DNA of 64,000 nucleotides from Favolaschia claudopus (lineage: Eukaryota > Basidiomycota > Agaricomycetes > Agaricales > Mycenaceae), in contig JAWWNJ010000043.1 of NCBI GenBank assembly GCA_037176885.1, positions 372,001-436,000 of the forward strand, written 5' to 3'. This document shows positions 1 through 12,169 of the stretch, piece by piece (the stretch's first letter is position 1; each line of letters opens with the position of its first letter). The notes beneath the pieces were generated by a model that had not been told where the DNA came from, ran no database searches, and saw only the letters and a program-made list of their open reading frames with translations. Position numbers and translations under genes: made by a program.

Positions 1-1
1 G

Positions 2-1774
2 AAGAAGTATATCTCTGATGAGGGCACCAGCTTTGCGCGTCACTATGCGACGACGGCTCAATGCTGCCCATCCCGGACGAGCTTGTGGACGGGGAAGACG
101 ACTCACAACACGAACGTTACTGACGTTGTGGCACCGCACGGTACGCGTTGTTGCCGGCCTACGTTTAAGATTGGATATCGAAGCTTTGTTCAGGTGCCTG
201 GGTGAAATTCGTCTCACGGGGACTGAATGAGAACTACTTCCCTATCTGGCTCAGTAGCCACGGCTACAACACCTACTACACGGGCAAGTTCTTAAACGGT
301 CAAAATAAAGATTCGTATGGCAAGAATGTCGCGCATGCTCTCATGAAAGGGTGGACAAGTGCTGACGGTACTTCGAGATTCATCCCGCGTTCCTCATTCA
401 CTGACTTATTTTGCAGTGCTCCTGGAACCATATACGTACAACTACAATCAACCGGTTCGTTCTTCATACATAAGTGACTTCCAGGTTTCATCTGATAATC
501 GGTTTGTAGGGCATGAAGCGCGATAAGGACAACTTCAAGCTGTACAACAACTATACGACGGACGTCATCAGCACTAAGGGCATCGACTATATCAATGAGG
601 CCCACCAGGCAGGCAAGCCCTTCTTCGTAGGCATCGCCCCCATGGCGCCGCACGTCCAAACATGGCCTGCGAATGCCGTGCCTAATCCTCCGGAACACCT
701 ACCTATCTCAGCTCCACGTCATTCGCACATGTTCCCCAATATTACAGTTCCACACACCATAAACTTCAACCCGAATGAGGTCCTTTTTATGTTGCCGTCG
801 TCCCTCGCGCGCTAACGAGCTCTGTATAGACCACTACAGGCGGTTGGGTTGGGAAACTACCGCTGCTTGACGCAGAACAGCTGGACCACACCAATCTATA
901 CTACCGTCGTCGATTGCAGGCACTCCAAGCCGTGGACGAGCTCGTTGAGGCAGTGGTTAAGAGGCTCGGTGAGCTGAAGCTCTTCGATAACACCTACATC
1001 ATATACACAACCGACAATGGGTTTCACCTTGGCCAGTACCGCATTCCGTCGGGCAAAGGCTGTGCATACGAGACGGACGTTCACATTCCGTTCATGGTTC
1101 GCGGGCCAGGCGTCGCGAAGGGCGTAAAGCGCACGGATGTGGTGACCAATCACGTCGATGTCGCTCCGACACTACTCACCCTCGCGGGCCTCCCCCTCAA
1201 CCATGCCTTCGATGGGACACCCATGCCCATTGGCAAGGCAGCCACGGCGGCGCACGTCGCGCACGAACACGTCGGCATCGAGTTCTGGGGCGAGCCGGTG
1301 TTCGACGGTGCTGGTCAGCTCCATCTCAAGGGAAACACGTACAAAGCGATGCGCATCATCGGCACCGGCGAGGGCGCCTTCAACCTCGCGTACATCGTCT
1401 GGTGCAACGGCGACCATGAGCTGTACGATATGACCTCGGACCCATACCAGGTGGACAACCTCATGCTACTCGGCAATTCCTCCAACAGCGACACGAGGAT
1501 TACTATCGCCGGAAAGGCGTATCCCGTGAAGAAGGTCCGCAACCGGCTTGATGGTCTCGTACAGGCGGTCAAGAAGTGCGACGAAGGCGCGTGCGTTAAG
1601 CCGTGGTCTACCCTGCATCCCAAGGGCGATGTCTCCACGCTCGCGGAGGCGATGAATGCCGAATTCGACCAATATTACAATCAGCTGGCCAAGATGGAGT
1701 TCGAAGATGATATATGCTTGCCGTATTACAATGCGGCTGCTGAAGGTCCGATTCCAAAGCCTTTTGGCTCTTGA
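2..1774 (+). CDS. Arylsulfatase (sulfatase family), 5' end outside the window
   Basis: Hydrolyses sulfate esters; fungal members are often secreted and mobilise organic sulfate. The window opens inside an exon in frame 2. Inferred exons are 2-140, 194-367, 417-454, 510-779 and 830-1774, all phase-consistent. The sulfatase signature CCPSR, whose Cys is converted to formylglycine in this family, lies at about nt 62-76. A second signature, the metal-binding region reading YTTDNGFHLGQYR, lies near nt 1000-1040, followed by the GKGCAYETDVHIPF block typical of the family. The C-terminal sulfatase region with PYNYNQP-like and ELYDMTSDPYQ segments is complete and ends at a TGA. The N-terminus, any signal peptide and the first metal ligands lie upstream and cannot be seen. 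Family assignment is firm; the substrate cannot be told. Confidence 0.9.
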
Positions 1775-2969
1775 TTCCTCCAAGCCGTTGCAATTGAAAA
1801 CGCAAATGGAGGCCGAGAAGTAAGCAATCCCGGGGGATGTGTACATGTATAAACAAGAACGACCTCATTTATAGCCATTCGATGGGCGTCAATCCTATTT
1901 CCTTAGCCTTTAGACGCTCCAGCTCCCAGTAAGGAAATGATAGAACCATTTTGAGGTGATGGGATGATGCGCCTTTCTTCAATTCCCAAATTGGGCCAAG
2001 GACTTGCCGCCTTTCAATATGTGGACAATTTGCCAAAGTGATCACCCGCCCATGAACCGGAAGAGATATTCGACGGAGTCCAACGACGGGAGGGAGATTC
2101 TAAATTTTCATGTCATTTCAGTGGAATTGTCGATCATTTCCGCTTCCATTTGTCATTTGAGGCTGGCTATATTTGCAATAGTTGGTATAGCCATAGATGC
2201 GTACGAATGTCATGAGTACGACGCTAATACCCTCATATTCGATTCAAATTCTCTCTCTCAGTCATTTGACTGTTAATCTCGACCCCTTAAATTCTCACAG
2301 ATGCACATTTGTGGGAGGAAATGTCTCAATCTTGGCGCGGATTAAGCTGCTCATCGGAGAATATGAAGGTTGTATACACCAGGCGGCAGTCAGAAATGAA
2401 AAGACTCTCGGCGTCACCACTATCTCGTTCTGTTGTGTCAAAACATCGAGCCACCAGACTCCTGCCAGGGCTGAGGCGCGACTCCGAAATCGTGACACTC
2501 TGAAGTACTGTACGCACAGCCATTCATTTTGGACACGGCAAATCAAAGCCTAAAATCCGTCCATTATTGCAAACCGCAGATTGGAACCTTGGCAGCCTGA
2601 TCCCCGTTCCGCTCGCCAGTCATTATCCTCGATCAGCTGCAGTCAATTGTCGTTCTATTAAATCACTCGTGCGACATCGAACTCTAAGCGACTACGTTTC
2701 ACAGCACAGGTGACCTGCTTTTCATGTTACATTATTTTTGGCTTTACTAGACAATTGTGCGGAGGGACAGCGGGAATTTCCAATGAAAACAGTAAGATCA
2801 TCGATGATAAATGAGTAGGGTAGTGGAATGGGACGTGTATCCAGAGCGGAGCGGATTCTGGGAAGAGTCAGGGCTGGGGGTAAAGAGAGTGATCGGGATG
2901 GACAGGGTTTTCGCGAGATGAAAGAGGGTGAAGCAGCAAATGAGATGTGACTGACAACGTTATCGTATC
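1775..2969. other. Intergenic, no gene seen
   Basis: This 1.2 kb separates the 3' ends of the sulfatase gene and of the minus-strand gene that follows, so it should hold two terminators. Open frames here are short, overlap on both strands and look non-coding. No repeat was noticed. Confidence 0.5.
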
Positions 2970-4306
2970 CTATTCTCCGGGCGGTGCGCTTCTGCTTCGC
3001 CGGCTGGCAGATCCACCGGTTGAATGCCGCCGTTGAAGGCGTCTGCCCCCGCGTAGCGAACCGCGAGGCGAATCGCCACCAGAAGACGAAAACAGCCGCA
3101 CACGTTTTTCCGCGAACCCGAGCAGGCGTTGGAACAGCGGCTGCTTCTTCAAGGAGTTGGGTGATGTGGGGGAATGGGAAGCGGACGACGTAGTATGGAG
3201 GGAGGCGGTCGTATCGGGCGTGTGCTGCGTAGCGGGGATGACGATGAGTCTTCAACGGAGGCGCAAGGCAGCGACGGCGCGTCACTTACGATAACGTGGA
3301 CCTTTTGGCGGCCTGTGGGCATGACGTAGTACGTACTACCCGAATCATTGCTGCTAAACGAAGATGTGGACGAGGCAGGGCTCGAAGGTCTCTCTGGACC
3401 GGCGTGAGATCGCGATCGATCGTGCCTATGAGGGTTCCTGGAGCCAGACGCCCGTCCTTCATCAACCGATGACATATGCGATGGCGCAGACGGGTACGGC
3501 GTCGGGATGTGGTGAGAGGTCGGTACAGGCGCTGAATGACTGTAAATCATCCCGTTCGGACCCATTTTTGGAGGATGTGTATACATAACCGGAGGAGCGT
3601 AATGCGGCCTCGAGCGGTGAGAAGGAGCATACACAATGGGGGGCGGAGCATGACGACGACCGAGGGACCCCCCATGATTCGGCCACGGTTGTGGCGGAGG
3701 CGGCGCGAATGAAACCAAAGGACCTGCGCGAGGAAGCGGGAGAGGTCCGGGAAGCCCCACACCACCGGCCGAAATGCTATGGTGGTGCGAGGGCGGGGGC
3801 AGCGGATGTTGAATCAGCGGGTCCTGCATATGCGAATGCACATTTCTAGGCAGCGACTTGGAGCGTGCCTGCGAGGGCGCTGCTGAACGTGGGGCGTCGA
3901 CGGCGTGAGATGGCAATATGCGAATTTCCTCGGGACCACGTGGTGCTCCTTGCGACCCGGATCTGGGACGGTGGGTGGGTAACGTTTGTGACCGCAAAGA
4001 GTCGTGTGGGCGCAGCTTGGATCCACCTCTTTTCAAAGGCGCAGCATTCGCATCTCCGTGGTAGATAGGCTCGTCTGCTCTACCATCGTTGTACCTGAGG
4101 ACCATCTTCGGAGGCATAGAGTGTGTGCTACCGACATCTGAAGGCGGCGCGGGGACATAGTCTGGGTCATTGAGAATAGAAGGGGCAATATTCGGAGAGT
4201 AGAATTCATTCGACGCTGGTATGCGATTATGAACCCAATGTCTTGTTCTTTCTTTGCTTGAAAGATAATCGCGTAGAGCCTGAGACGAGGTGGTATATTC
4301 CGTCAT
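2970..4306 (-). CDS. Uncharacterised Ser/Pro/His-rich protein
   Basis: I do not recognise a domain. Two exons, 3290-4306 and 2970-3224, are joined by a 65-bp GT-AG intron (3225-3289) in phase 0, giving 423 residues. The start MTEYTTSSQALRDYLSSKER is the first ATG of a long open frame. Residues 1-100 look folded (NEFYSPNIAPSILNDPDYVP). The middle is low-complexity, rich in Pro, His, Ser and Arg (PPPSHHHSISAGG, MYTHPPKMGPNG). A short conserved-looking strand YYVMPTGRQKVHVI precedes the intron. The last exon carries KKQPLFQRLLGFAEKRVRLF followed by an Arg/Ser-rich tail. A largely disordered regulatory or signalling protein is likely, but no function can be assigned. Codon usage and intron structure suggest it is a real gene. 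Confidence 0.7.
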
Positions 4307-5748
4307 GGCAGGATGTGGGTCCCAGGAGACAAAGGGAGGAGGAATGGGTCGAGAGTTTGGTCGGTCCTGACCAAAGAAGAAGACGACCTAGGTCTTCGGC
4401 TGTCTGCTTTTATACTTAGGAACAAGAAGAACCCTTTGTTGACTGGGAACGTTCTGCCGGGCTCAGGCGATGGATACTCCGCCGAAATGGCCCGGATTAT
4501 CAGAAAGTCAATTCGTGGATAACATCAGAACGTGGTCTCCGCGAGGCGTTCGTGGCAGCTGCTCATCCTTTTGGGGCCTAGAATCAGTCATAATTTGGGA
4601 GAATAGAGACCGGAGTCAGAAGCACCCAAAAAAGATTAGGACTTGTGGGCGCCAACTAGGAACTGGAATGCAGAGTCGCGTAGATAGTACAAGAAGAAAA
4701 TGGTGAGTCACAGAGAAACACGGCGATTACATAACGATTTGGGGTAAAGTACACCGGCTTTATTCGGACATGAAACTCCCAATGTCCGATAGAGCATGGC
4801 TGCTGCTTAATTGTCATTCGATTGGGATAAACAACCTAATCTGAGGTTTGGATCGGACGACCGTCAACTATTATTCGGACGTTGCGTTGATGCATTATGT
4901 GTCGCGAGCACGAAAACGTTCGAAACCGGAAATCAAAGCTCAAACTCGATGCCCAACACCCAACATAGCCATCGTAGCTCGTGGCGAGACCATCAATAGC
5001 AAGCCTTTGGGCTCACATCACCTCTCTCTAGCCCTCAGTTCGCCATGGGCACTCGGCCATTATGAGCGACCAGTAGAAATTATTGAACATTAATGAACAC
5101 ACGAGCGTCAAACTGACTTGCACTTGCAGCGAATGCCGCCGTCTGCTTTCCCAATTCAGCCAACTACGAGGGCAGAGGGCGAACGGATATGACCGATAGT
5201 CGTGCGAAAAGGTTGAATGAACGAGGAAGCGGTGTCGGCGATAGAGTTGAAACTCGGGTGTGGTGTTTCGACGTTAGAGCAAGTTGATTGTGCAGCGGAT
5301 GTAGAGGATCGACGCACTGGCGAGAAGCAGCAAGATTAGGTGTGAATGAGTTGAATCCTAAATTGGCGGAAGAGTTAAATCTGTCTCGATTGTCTTTCGG
5401 TTGAAAATGGATGTATGGATCCTAGTTTGAAAACGAGGTTCACTCGAAACAAAACAAAAATGAGTTGAAGCCACTATGTATCTGTTCGCCTTTCAGTGCC
5501 ATTTCACTGTGAGTCGAGATACACGGGTGCTTGTAGTCGGGCTGAACAATCCCGGACCAATCGCAGACACGCGTGGCGAGACCTACCGAAGATGAGCTTC
5601 CTTAAAGCTTAGTTCGCAAGACAAATTAAGAGGCGTGCCAAATGGCAGTTAATGAGCGTATCAGTGAGTGAACGAGAGTAGTACATCAAGAGAGCGGGAG
5701 CGGGAGCGGAGAGTTTTGTCGTGGAATCTCGAGGCGGGGGGAATCATT
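4307..5748. other. Intergenic, promoter of the 4306 gene, otherwise empty
   Basis: The proximal part must contain the promoter of the minus-strand gene starting at 4306. The remainder lies beyond the 3' end of the next minus-strand gene. I see only short, unconvincing open frames and no obvious repeat. Confidence 0.45.
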
Positions 5749-6465
5749 TCAAACGAAATAGGACGCCAAGAGAAGGGCTGCAAGCACGCCCAATCCAGAA
5801 GCGGAGGTACGGCCGGATGAGTTGGGCGGCGCGCCCGTGGGTGCAGGGGAGCTTCCGGATGGCACAGATCCAGACGGGCCGGAGGGTGAGGCGGAGTTGC
5901 CCGAGGCTGCGGGTGCGCCTGTTGCGGCGACCTGAACGCCGAACGGTGTGACCGTATCAGTCTCCACAGCCGTACCGGCCTCGGTGCCCACACTGCGCGC
6001 AACGGTGCAGATTTGGACATTTCCGTCTTGATAGGTGCATTCGCCGGCGACGGCAAAGTCTCCTTCGCTGTCTTTTACGACGTATGTGAAGGATGCGTAG
6101 TCCGCGCCTTCAACTAAGGTAGCTAAAGACCGAAGGACGTAAGAAACGCGTAGAGACGCGAGAAGCTTAAGGGTGATGCGTACCGGTGCCGGGGAAGCTA
6201 CCCTGTGGGTCCGTCCATGTCCCAGTATATGCACCTTGACGAAGCTGCCAGGTTGTGCGTCCTTTTGAGTCTACACCGAGAATATCGGCGCTTATCGCTT
6301 GCGGGTCAGCGAAGGGGACGATGATAGTGTTCTCGGAGTCCGCAACGACATCTGAATGAAAGAAAAAACTCAGTAGATGTTTCGGGTTGAAGCCTTGAAG
6401 ATGACAAGTAACGAACAAGAGAACAGGGAGATGGCTGCAACAGAAATGGCAAGGATGCGGGACAT
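5749..6465 (-). CDS. Small secreted GPI-anchored surface protein
   Basis: Three exons, 6417-6465, 6184-6351 and 5749-6122, are separated by 65-bp and 61-bp introns and encode 196 residues. An N-terminal signal peptide (MSRILAISVAAISLFSYVVA) is followed by a beta-rich ectodomain with DSKGRTTWQLRQGAYTGTW and ADYASFTYVVKDSEGDFAVA segments and two cysteines. A Ser/Pro/Gly/Ala-rich stalk follows, and then a C-terminal GPI-attachment signal (small residues, then GLGVLAALLLASYFV). This layout is common among uncharacterised agaricomycete cell-surface proteins. The signal peptide is interrupted by intron 1, directly after residue 16. A TATA-like box lies 76 bp upstream. It should localise to the plasma membrane or cell wall; the molecular role is unknown. 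Confidence 0.75.
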
Positions 6466-6540
6466 GTCGGTCGTTTTCTTGAGGGATTCGTCGAGAGAGG
6501 AAAGGGGATCTCAAAACAGCCTCGCTGATCTTCGTGCGAT

Positions 6541-6547
6541 TTATATA
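6541..6547 (-). promoter_or_regulatory. TATA-like box of the GPI-anchored protein gene
   Basis: The minus strand reads TATATAA here, 76 bp upstream of the proposed ATG at 6465, which is a plausible core-promoter position. Confidence 0.4.
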
Positions 6548-6789
6548 GCCTGGTTAACGCAGATCATCGTGACATTTGATTTCGCACACCACGGACCCAC
6601 TGTGATTGGGATTTTGTGTGCATTTTGACTGCTTCAACCTGGTGAACTTCTGGCAGCGGCAGTGAGTCCCAACACCGATAAGACTGTATAGTTCCTTTTG
6701 TCGAGTGGCAGGCAGACAGTGGAAGTTCATGGTCGCAAGTGGTTGAAGTGGTCGTTGCCAGGGATCGTCGATCAGTAGTCCGAAATGAG

Positions 6790-7485
6790 GGATGAATCTA
6801 TTGGGAAACCCGGTTTCTCGGTCCGTTGTTAGGCACCTGGGTTTCTTGAGAACCCCCACCCCCGGAACTGATGCCAACGGACGGCTGACCTTTCGGCATG
6901 AATTCTGTGCCCTCACAGATTGCTCGTAGCGGTGGAATACACAAGGAAAAACAGCTGAAGACTACTTTTCGTTGAATGGCTAAAACCCCTACATGTCTGG
7001 ATGCATCATATGTTCTCATTCAATGGAATCATTGTCTAGGCCGGCCGGAATGCCGAAGTTGGCCTTCAAAGCGGCCCTACTTGAACTCAACGAAAGACAT
7101 ACTCTAAAAACTCTATTCAAGAGTTAGGAAATGCAAAAGCAACAAATTCTCCCAACACACAGCTGCATTTTGACACTCAGCATACACCACTGTTTGTTGC
7201 ACTGTTACCGGAGTTGATTAGATCAAAATCTAATGCCCGGCATTGTATGGCAAGCCCGTCAGCCCTCATAAGACCTTCGTTGAAGCTTGGATGCCCTTTA
7301 ATTTGATTTCAGTATGTGTCTGTAGTGTTTTTGAGCCTCTTCATTCACAGAATGAGCTCCAGCTAAACCTGGGCTGCCGTTGCGGCAAACTGGGGTTTCT
7401 TATTAGAATTGTCCGCGGGTTTCTCGAAAATTTCCTTATACGGGAGGGTTTCTCGAGAAACCGGGTTTCCCAATAGATTAATCCA
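6790..7485. mobile_element. Non-autonomous DNA transposon (MITE A) with ~31-bp terminal inverted repeats
   Basis: The left end (6790-6820) and the reverse complement of the right end (7454-7484) match at 30 of 31 bases; the shared core includes CTATTGGGAAACCCGGTTTC. The 8-mer GAAATGAG directly flanks both sides (6782-6789 and 7486-7493), with one extra A between the right repeat and its flank. An 8-bp target-site duplication with short inverted repeats fits the hAT superfamily. The 0.7 kb interior has no transposase reading frame, so the element is non-autonomous. Sub-terminal GGGTTTCT motifs recur inside both ends. Confidence 0.75.
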
Positions 7486-7650
7486 GAAATGAGCCGATTT
7501 ATTTCAACCGAGTGATCCGAAGCTATCAAACAAACATTGTTTGCTTTCAACCACAACCTTGCACACACCACACTTGCCACTCACACCTTGCCACCCACAC
7601 TCAGAGCATTCAAGCATCGCTGTAAACGATCTTCATCCATTACCGAATTA

Positions 7651-8754
7651 ATGGGTCAGTACTGGAGGCTCGTGAACCTCGACAACGACGAAAGTTTCGG
7701 ATGCTGGGGCCAACTGGGAATATTTCTTTTCGATGGAGGGAGTCTCGACCCTCTTGCTGACAGTCTCGAAGCGTACGACAAACCCCCGCGCGACGTGATT
7801 GTCCACCCTTACAAACCCGGAGATCTCATCAAGTCTGGCAGAGAGTCGATCGAACTTCGTTTTCCTCAAAGAGCGGTTCAACGGTGAGAGTGTTGAAGAG
7901 ACCCAGTTTTCGCGCACTGAAACGAGCTTCTCATATGTAGTTCCGAAAAACCTTCGCTGAATTATCTTCCGGTGGAATTGATATGCGAGGTGTTCTCGTA
8001 TTTGAGGGACGTTGATCACGTTCTCTGTCTTGCCACCACCTGCCAGGCCTTCTGGGAGATCGGACGCTCGACGCTGTATCTCCGGGTCATGGATATGATT
8101 ATGCACTGCCGACAGAACTGGATGGGCTGCCGTATCATCTGCGTCGGAGACTACCTTGACATGAAAGACATCCCGGAGAACCTCTTGACATCAAGCGAAC
8201 GAGATAAATTCATCGAGCATCTACAGCACGAAGATTCCTCGCTCTACAACTATCCATTTCACGATGTTGATCGGAGCTATTTCAACATCAAGCCTACCAT
8301 TTATGAGTTTTGCAACCGATATGGATGGGACAAGATCCACGTTATCTCACACCTCCTGCATGGACCGCCTCTACCGCCACCCCCCTCGAATCTGCCCATC
8401 CTTCGAAACCTCTCTCGCCGGATCTATGTGCACTATGAAGCATTACTGGATTTGAAAGAGGCGTATGAGCCTCACAAGATTCGTGACAAGAATATCTTCA
8501 CGGATGTCGGCTTCGGCGAGGTGTTGGTCACTCGCATATGCCTCTCGTCGGATCCTTCGACCTCCACGCGTTATGAGGGTCCTCTTCATCGTGGAGATTG
8601 GGTTGGAGATCGGTTCGACGTTGTATACATTCCAGAGGAGGAATTGGACGACGGGACTTGGTCGGATGTCAGTAGCGAAGTTTTGAAGGTTGTAGAGGAC
8701 ATTTGGAGAGCGGATTACGGAGTGAAAGACGATGTCCCCCGATTCTATTCGTGA
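7651..8754 (+). CDS. F-box protein, MGQYW-type family
   Basis: Two exons, 7651-7883 and 7941-8754, are joined by a 57-bp intron and give 348 residues. A short N-terminal module starts MGQYWRLVNLDNDESFGCWG and runs on to GQLGIFLFDGG. The second exon then opens with an F-box (LNYLPVELICEVFSYLRDVDHVLCLATTCQAFWEIG). F-box proteins usually bridge Skp1 to substrates in SCF ubiquitin ligases. The C-terminal 200 residues have no repeat I recognise. The start fits because the decayed neighbour at 9060 begins with the same MGQ module. The gene begins 165 bp beyond MITE A, so the element may lie within its promoter. Confidence 0.8.
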
Positions 8755-9059
8755 TAATGGCATACGTAGTTATATCGCACACTGTACCATATACTGAACA
8801 TCCACAATTCAGTAAAATGTTTGAACTCAGATTTACCGTAGTGATATATTTTGAGCTACATGATTTTTCTAACCAATTGCCATTCGAACCGTCAATTTGA
8901 GGTTGAACGTTGAACAATGAGAATTCGGCAGAGCTCGGCACTGTGATGGCATTAACTTGCCACTGCACTTCTCCTTCAACCACAACTTTGCACAGATCTT
9001 GCCACTCATACACAAAGCTTTCCGCTCCGCTATACACTCCATACCTTTAGGCATACAAA

Positions 9060-9763
9060 ATGGGCCAGGACTGGGTGATACCCAATTCAGACAAACGCGA
9101 AATGCACGGTTCACTGGCAGGCAGCTGGGGCAAATTAGGGGAATTCCTGTTCGATGGATTCTCTCTCAATGATCTATCCAAGTGCCTGATGGCCTACCCA
9201 AACCCTACCCGCGACTCTGTCGTGTATTCGATCAAACCGGGAGAGCTTGTCACTTCTTCTACGAGTTATAAGCGGCGGCCGTCTCACGGTGAGCGCGTTG
9301 ACAAGAATACCACTCCAAATCTAAGTGAATGAAATCATTTTAGATCGAAACCAAACACTTTGATTAACCTTAGTGGAACTCATATGTGAGATATACTCGC
9401 ATTTGAACAGACGTCTGGATATTCTGTGCCTTGCTACCACCTGCCAGCTGATGTGGGAGATTGGGCGTCCGACGGTGTATCGTTACATCATGGACCGCTA
9501 TAGGGCTTCCATAGTGAGCTGGATGGGAGACCTTTTTTTTTTGTATGGGGAACTATCTCGAAATTCAAGATATACCAGCAAAGGTTCTCACCCCCGATGA
9601 GCGGAAAGAACCGATCGACTATGCTGAAGGGCCGTATGGATATGTGCACGACGAATTCTACAGCGCCAAGGAACATTATTTTGGCACCTGGACTTTCACC
9701 CAGTCTGCTCGCAAATTGACCTATGAGGCGGCTACAATTCAATTTTCAACATCCCACGGTTGA
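9060..9763 (+). pseudogene. Decayed tandem copy of the 7651 F-box gene
   Basis: The order of modules matches the upstream gene: an MGQDW N-terminal module with GKLGEFLFDGFSL, then an F-box (ELICEIYSHLNRRLDILCLATTCQLMWEIG), then GNYLEIQDIPAKVLTPDER. The copy is broken in at least three ways. Indels around the former intron acceptor (about 9343-9375) remove the start of the F-box exon frame. A run of T at about 9533-9542 shifts the frame between MGDLF and the GNYLEIQDIP segment. The C-terminal half beyond about 9763 is missing. The 5' flanks of the two copies also share a CAACCACAACTTTGCACA-like stretch, so the duplication included upstream DNA. Confidence 0.8.
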
Positions 9764-10555
9764 AATCAATACCCTGTGATGGGCGATCATCTAGCCATCA
9801 CAAGCCGGTGAACTTCAGACTGGTCTGCGGGTTCAACTTGAAAGATCATCAGTTTCCTAGTAAATCTCAGCACACAGAGTGTACACCATCAATGCTGCAT
9901 CGTAAATTCCTGCACAAACTGGCTCCTACCTACACTGTCACTGAGTCAAATCCATTTCGCCCTGGTTGTGGATTCAGAATATTCGTCCAGCGATACAACT
10001 TGAACGGCCCTGAAGCACCTTCAAGTTTGCTGCGAGACTGAAACCCAGAAAACCATCGGCACAAAGCTCTTCACTCTAACACACCTAAGTACTATACGAA
10101 GACTTTGAAGGTGCAAAAGGCAGCACAAATGTAACCATAGAGCATATTGACGCTGTTTCGTTTCGCGAGTGGGTTGGCGAGCCTAGTCTCAGACATGTGG
10201 AACGTCCATGCCAAGTTAATTACGCGATCTTGGAAGTAACTAGCTGTTTCATGGCTGCCCCAGAAAGCGACCCGATTGGACGCATGGGAGGAGGTCGTAT
10301 GCATCACGTCTTTTTCAACACGAAGGAACCCCCCCTACCATACCGTTCGTCAATCCACTGAACTGGGAAAATATGCGAGTAAATACGGCAGTCGGCCATC
10401 CCAATACGTTTCGCTGGTCGAGAAAGATTCGAAGGTGATATCTGATGCGACCTCGAGATTCTGTCGGTTCTGGCATCTGCCGGACGTCTAGTAAGTGCCC
10501 GTTGTGCGAGTCAGTCTCATAACATAAGAAAACATACCTGTACATACGCATGATC
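9764..10555. other. Intergenic, no gene seen
   Basis: This lies downstream of both the F-box pseudogene and the minus-strand F-box/WD40 gene. Short frames only. It may include unrecognisable remains of the missing pseudogene 3' half. Confidence 0.4.
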
Positions 10556-12169
10556 TCAGTCATCCTCCTCATCCCCGCTCCCCTCGACATCACTATCGTC
10601 ATACACACCCCCTGGCGGTTCGCCGACCCGATCCTCTCCCTCCTCTGCAAAGTCCCACACGTGCAATACAGTCTGCTCCTTCCCCGCCCGCAGCTCATTG
10701 CTCGCCGCGACGCACCACCGCCCTTCAAACACCACCTGCCACACACCCACGATCCCCGTCAACAAATCTTTCGTCCCGCTCCCGTCTCGTAAATCCCACA
10801 ACTTGAGCGTCCCGTCGCTCCCGCTCAGGACTTTGAACTCGTCATGCTGAAAACAGGTTATCGGGCCCGTGTGCCCTGCAAGCGTATGTAGAGGCGCGCC
10901 GGTTTCAGGGTCCCAGACACGTAGTGTGGAGTCGGCGGCGGCGCTGACGAGGGTGCGTGGCGACAGTCCAAGCAGTCCGACGAGGGAAATGTGTCCCGTC
11001 AACGTATGTGCACAGCGACCTGTTTTGAGGTCCCAGATTCGTACGGTGCCGTCCAGAGAACCAGAATAACCCTGTTGCCGTGGGAGATCGAGAACGACGG
11101 TGTACACTATATATATTCACACAAAGAACTATTCAATCACAAAGAAATAGGGATGACGCGACGCGACGTACCCTTCTCAGTGTGCCCCTCGAGTACCCAC
11201 TTGCACTCGCCAGTCACTAGATCCCAGACCCGAACAGTGTGGTCGAAGGAGCCGGATATGACAGTACGGCCGCGCGCCGCTACAGCACGAACGGCGTCGT
11301 TATGACCTTGCAGAAGGAACCGATGATATGGATTGCCATTCGCGCTCTAGAACGACATGGTTTTGAGCATAATTGAAGCGAAGAAGAGAAGAAAAACGTA
11401 CATCCAGATCCCCTTCGTCAAAACATGAATACCCCGCGTCACCCGGTTTCGGCAATGTCCAAACACAAAGGGTATGATCCCGCGAGCCCGTTACAATCAA
11501 CGCACGTTTCGGCCACTTTTCCCTCCTCCCGTCCTCCATTTCCACCCACTCAGGCTGCACTATCGCTAAACATCTTACAGTGCTCGTATGGCCACCAAAC
11601 ACATGAGTACAGCGCCCCGTTACCAAATCCCATACTCGCACTGTGCGATCGGTCGATCCCGACACGAGAATGTTACCCGTCGCGGCAAGCGCCCACACGC
11701 CGCCCTCGTGCCCCTGCAGTGCGAGACGCAGCTCTCCCGCGAGCGGGTCGTATACGTGAATGCCGGTGGAATGGTCGTCCGAGGCAGATATGACGCGGCC
11801 ACGCGATAGGATTAGACAGGTGACGACGCTGCTGCCGTGGGCTGGAAAGCTGCGGTGCGTTGGTGACGCAGATGAAGACCAGCGAGTGTGTGTAAGATAT
11901 CGCGATTGGAATAAGGATTTATGCGGAGATGGGAGGCGTTGGTGGGTTCGGAGGAATGCTTGCTCGGATTCGGAGCCCCAGTGCATATCGGAAGTTTTGA
12001 GGAGCGATGTCCATAGTTTGGGGTCGGCATCGATGAACGAGCGCCATGATTTTGAGACTTGGGAAGCGCGAGCGACATCGGGGAAAGGGAGGAATGAGAG
12101 GATATGTATCACGAGTTGAGGTGTCAAATTTTTGTTGCTGACAGAAAAGCTATCGGACCCGCTTTCCAT
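10556..12169 (-). CDS. F-box/WD40 protein, short paralog
   Basis: Three exons, 11402-12169, 11172-11346 and 10556-11106, give 497 residues. An F-box near residues 15-60 (LTPQLVIHILSFLPFPDVARASQVSKSW) precedes about seven WD40 repeats (HEGGVWALAATGNILVSGST, VRVWDLVTGRC, DHTLCVWTLPKPG and so on). The architecture is that of Cdc4/Pop1-type SCF substrate receptors. Intron positions, phases and the 175-bp middle exon match the full-length gene at 15656 exactly. Compared with it, this copy lacks the long N-terminal extension, starts anew just before the F-box, has two extra residues (Thr-Gly) in DDHSTGIHVYD, and stops shortly after GDEEDD, without the acidic and Ser-rich tail. Splicing restores one open frame, so it may be functional. 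Confidence 0.8.

Noticed and set aside
2197..2553. 118-codon plus-strand frame between sulfatase and the next gene
   Set aside because: Opposite-strand frame of similar length, no domain, no start context; considered non-coding.
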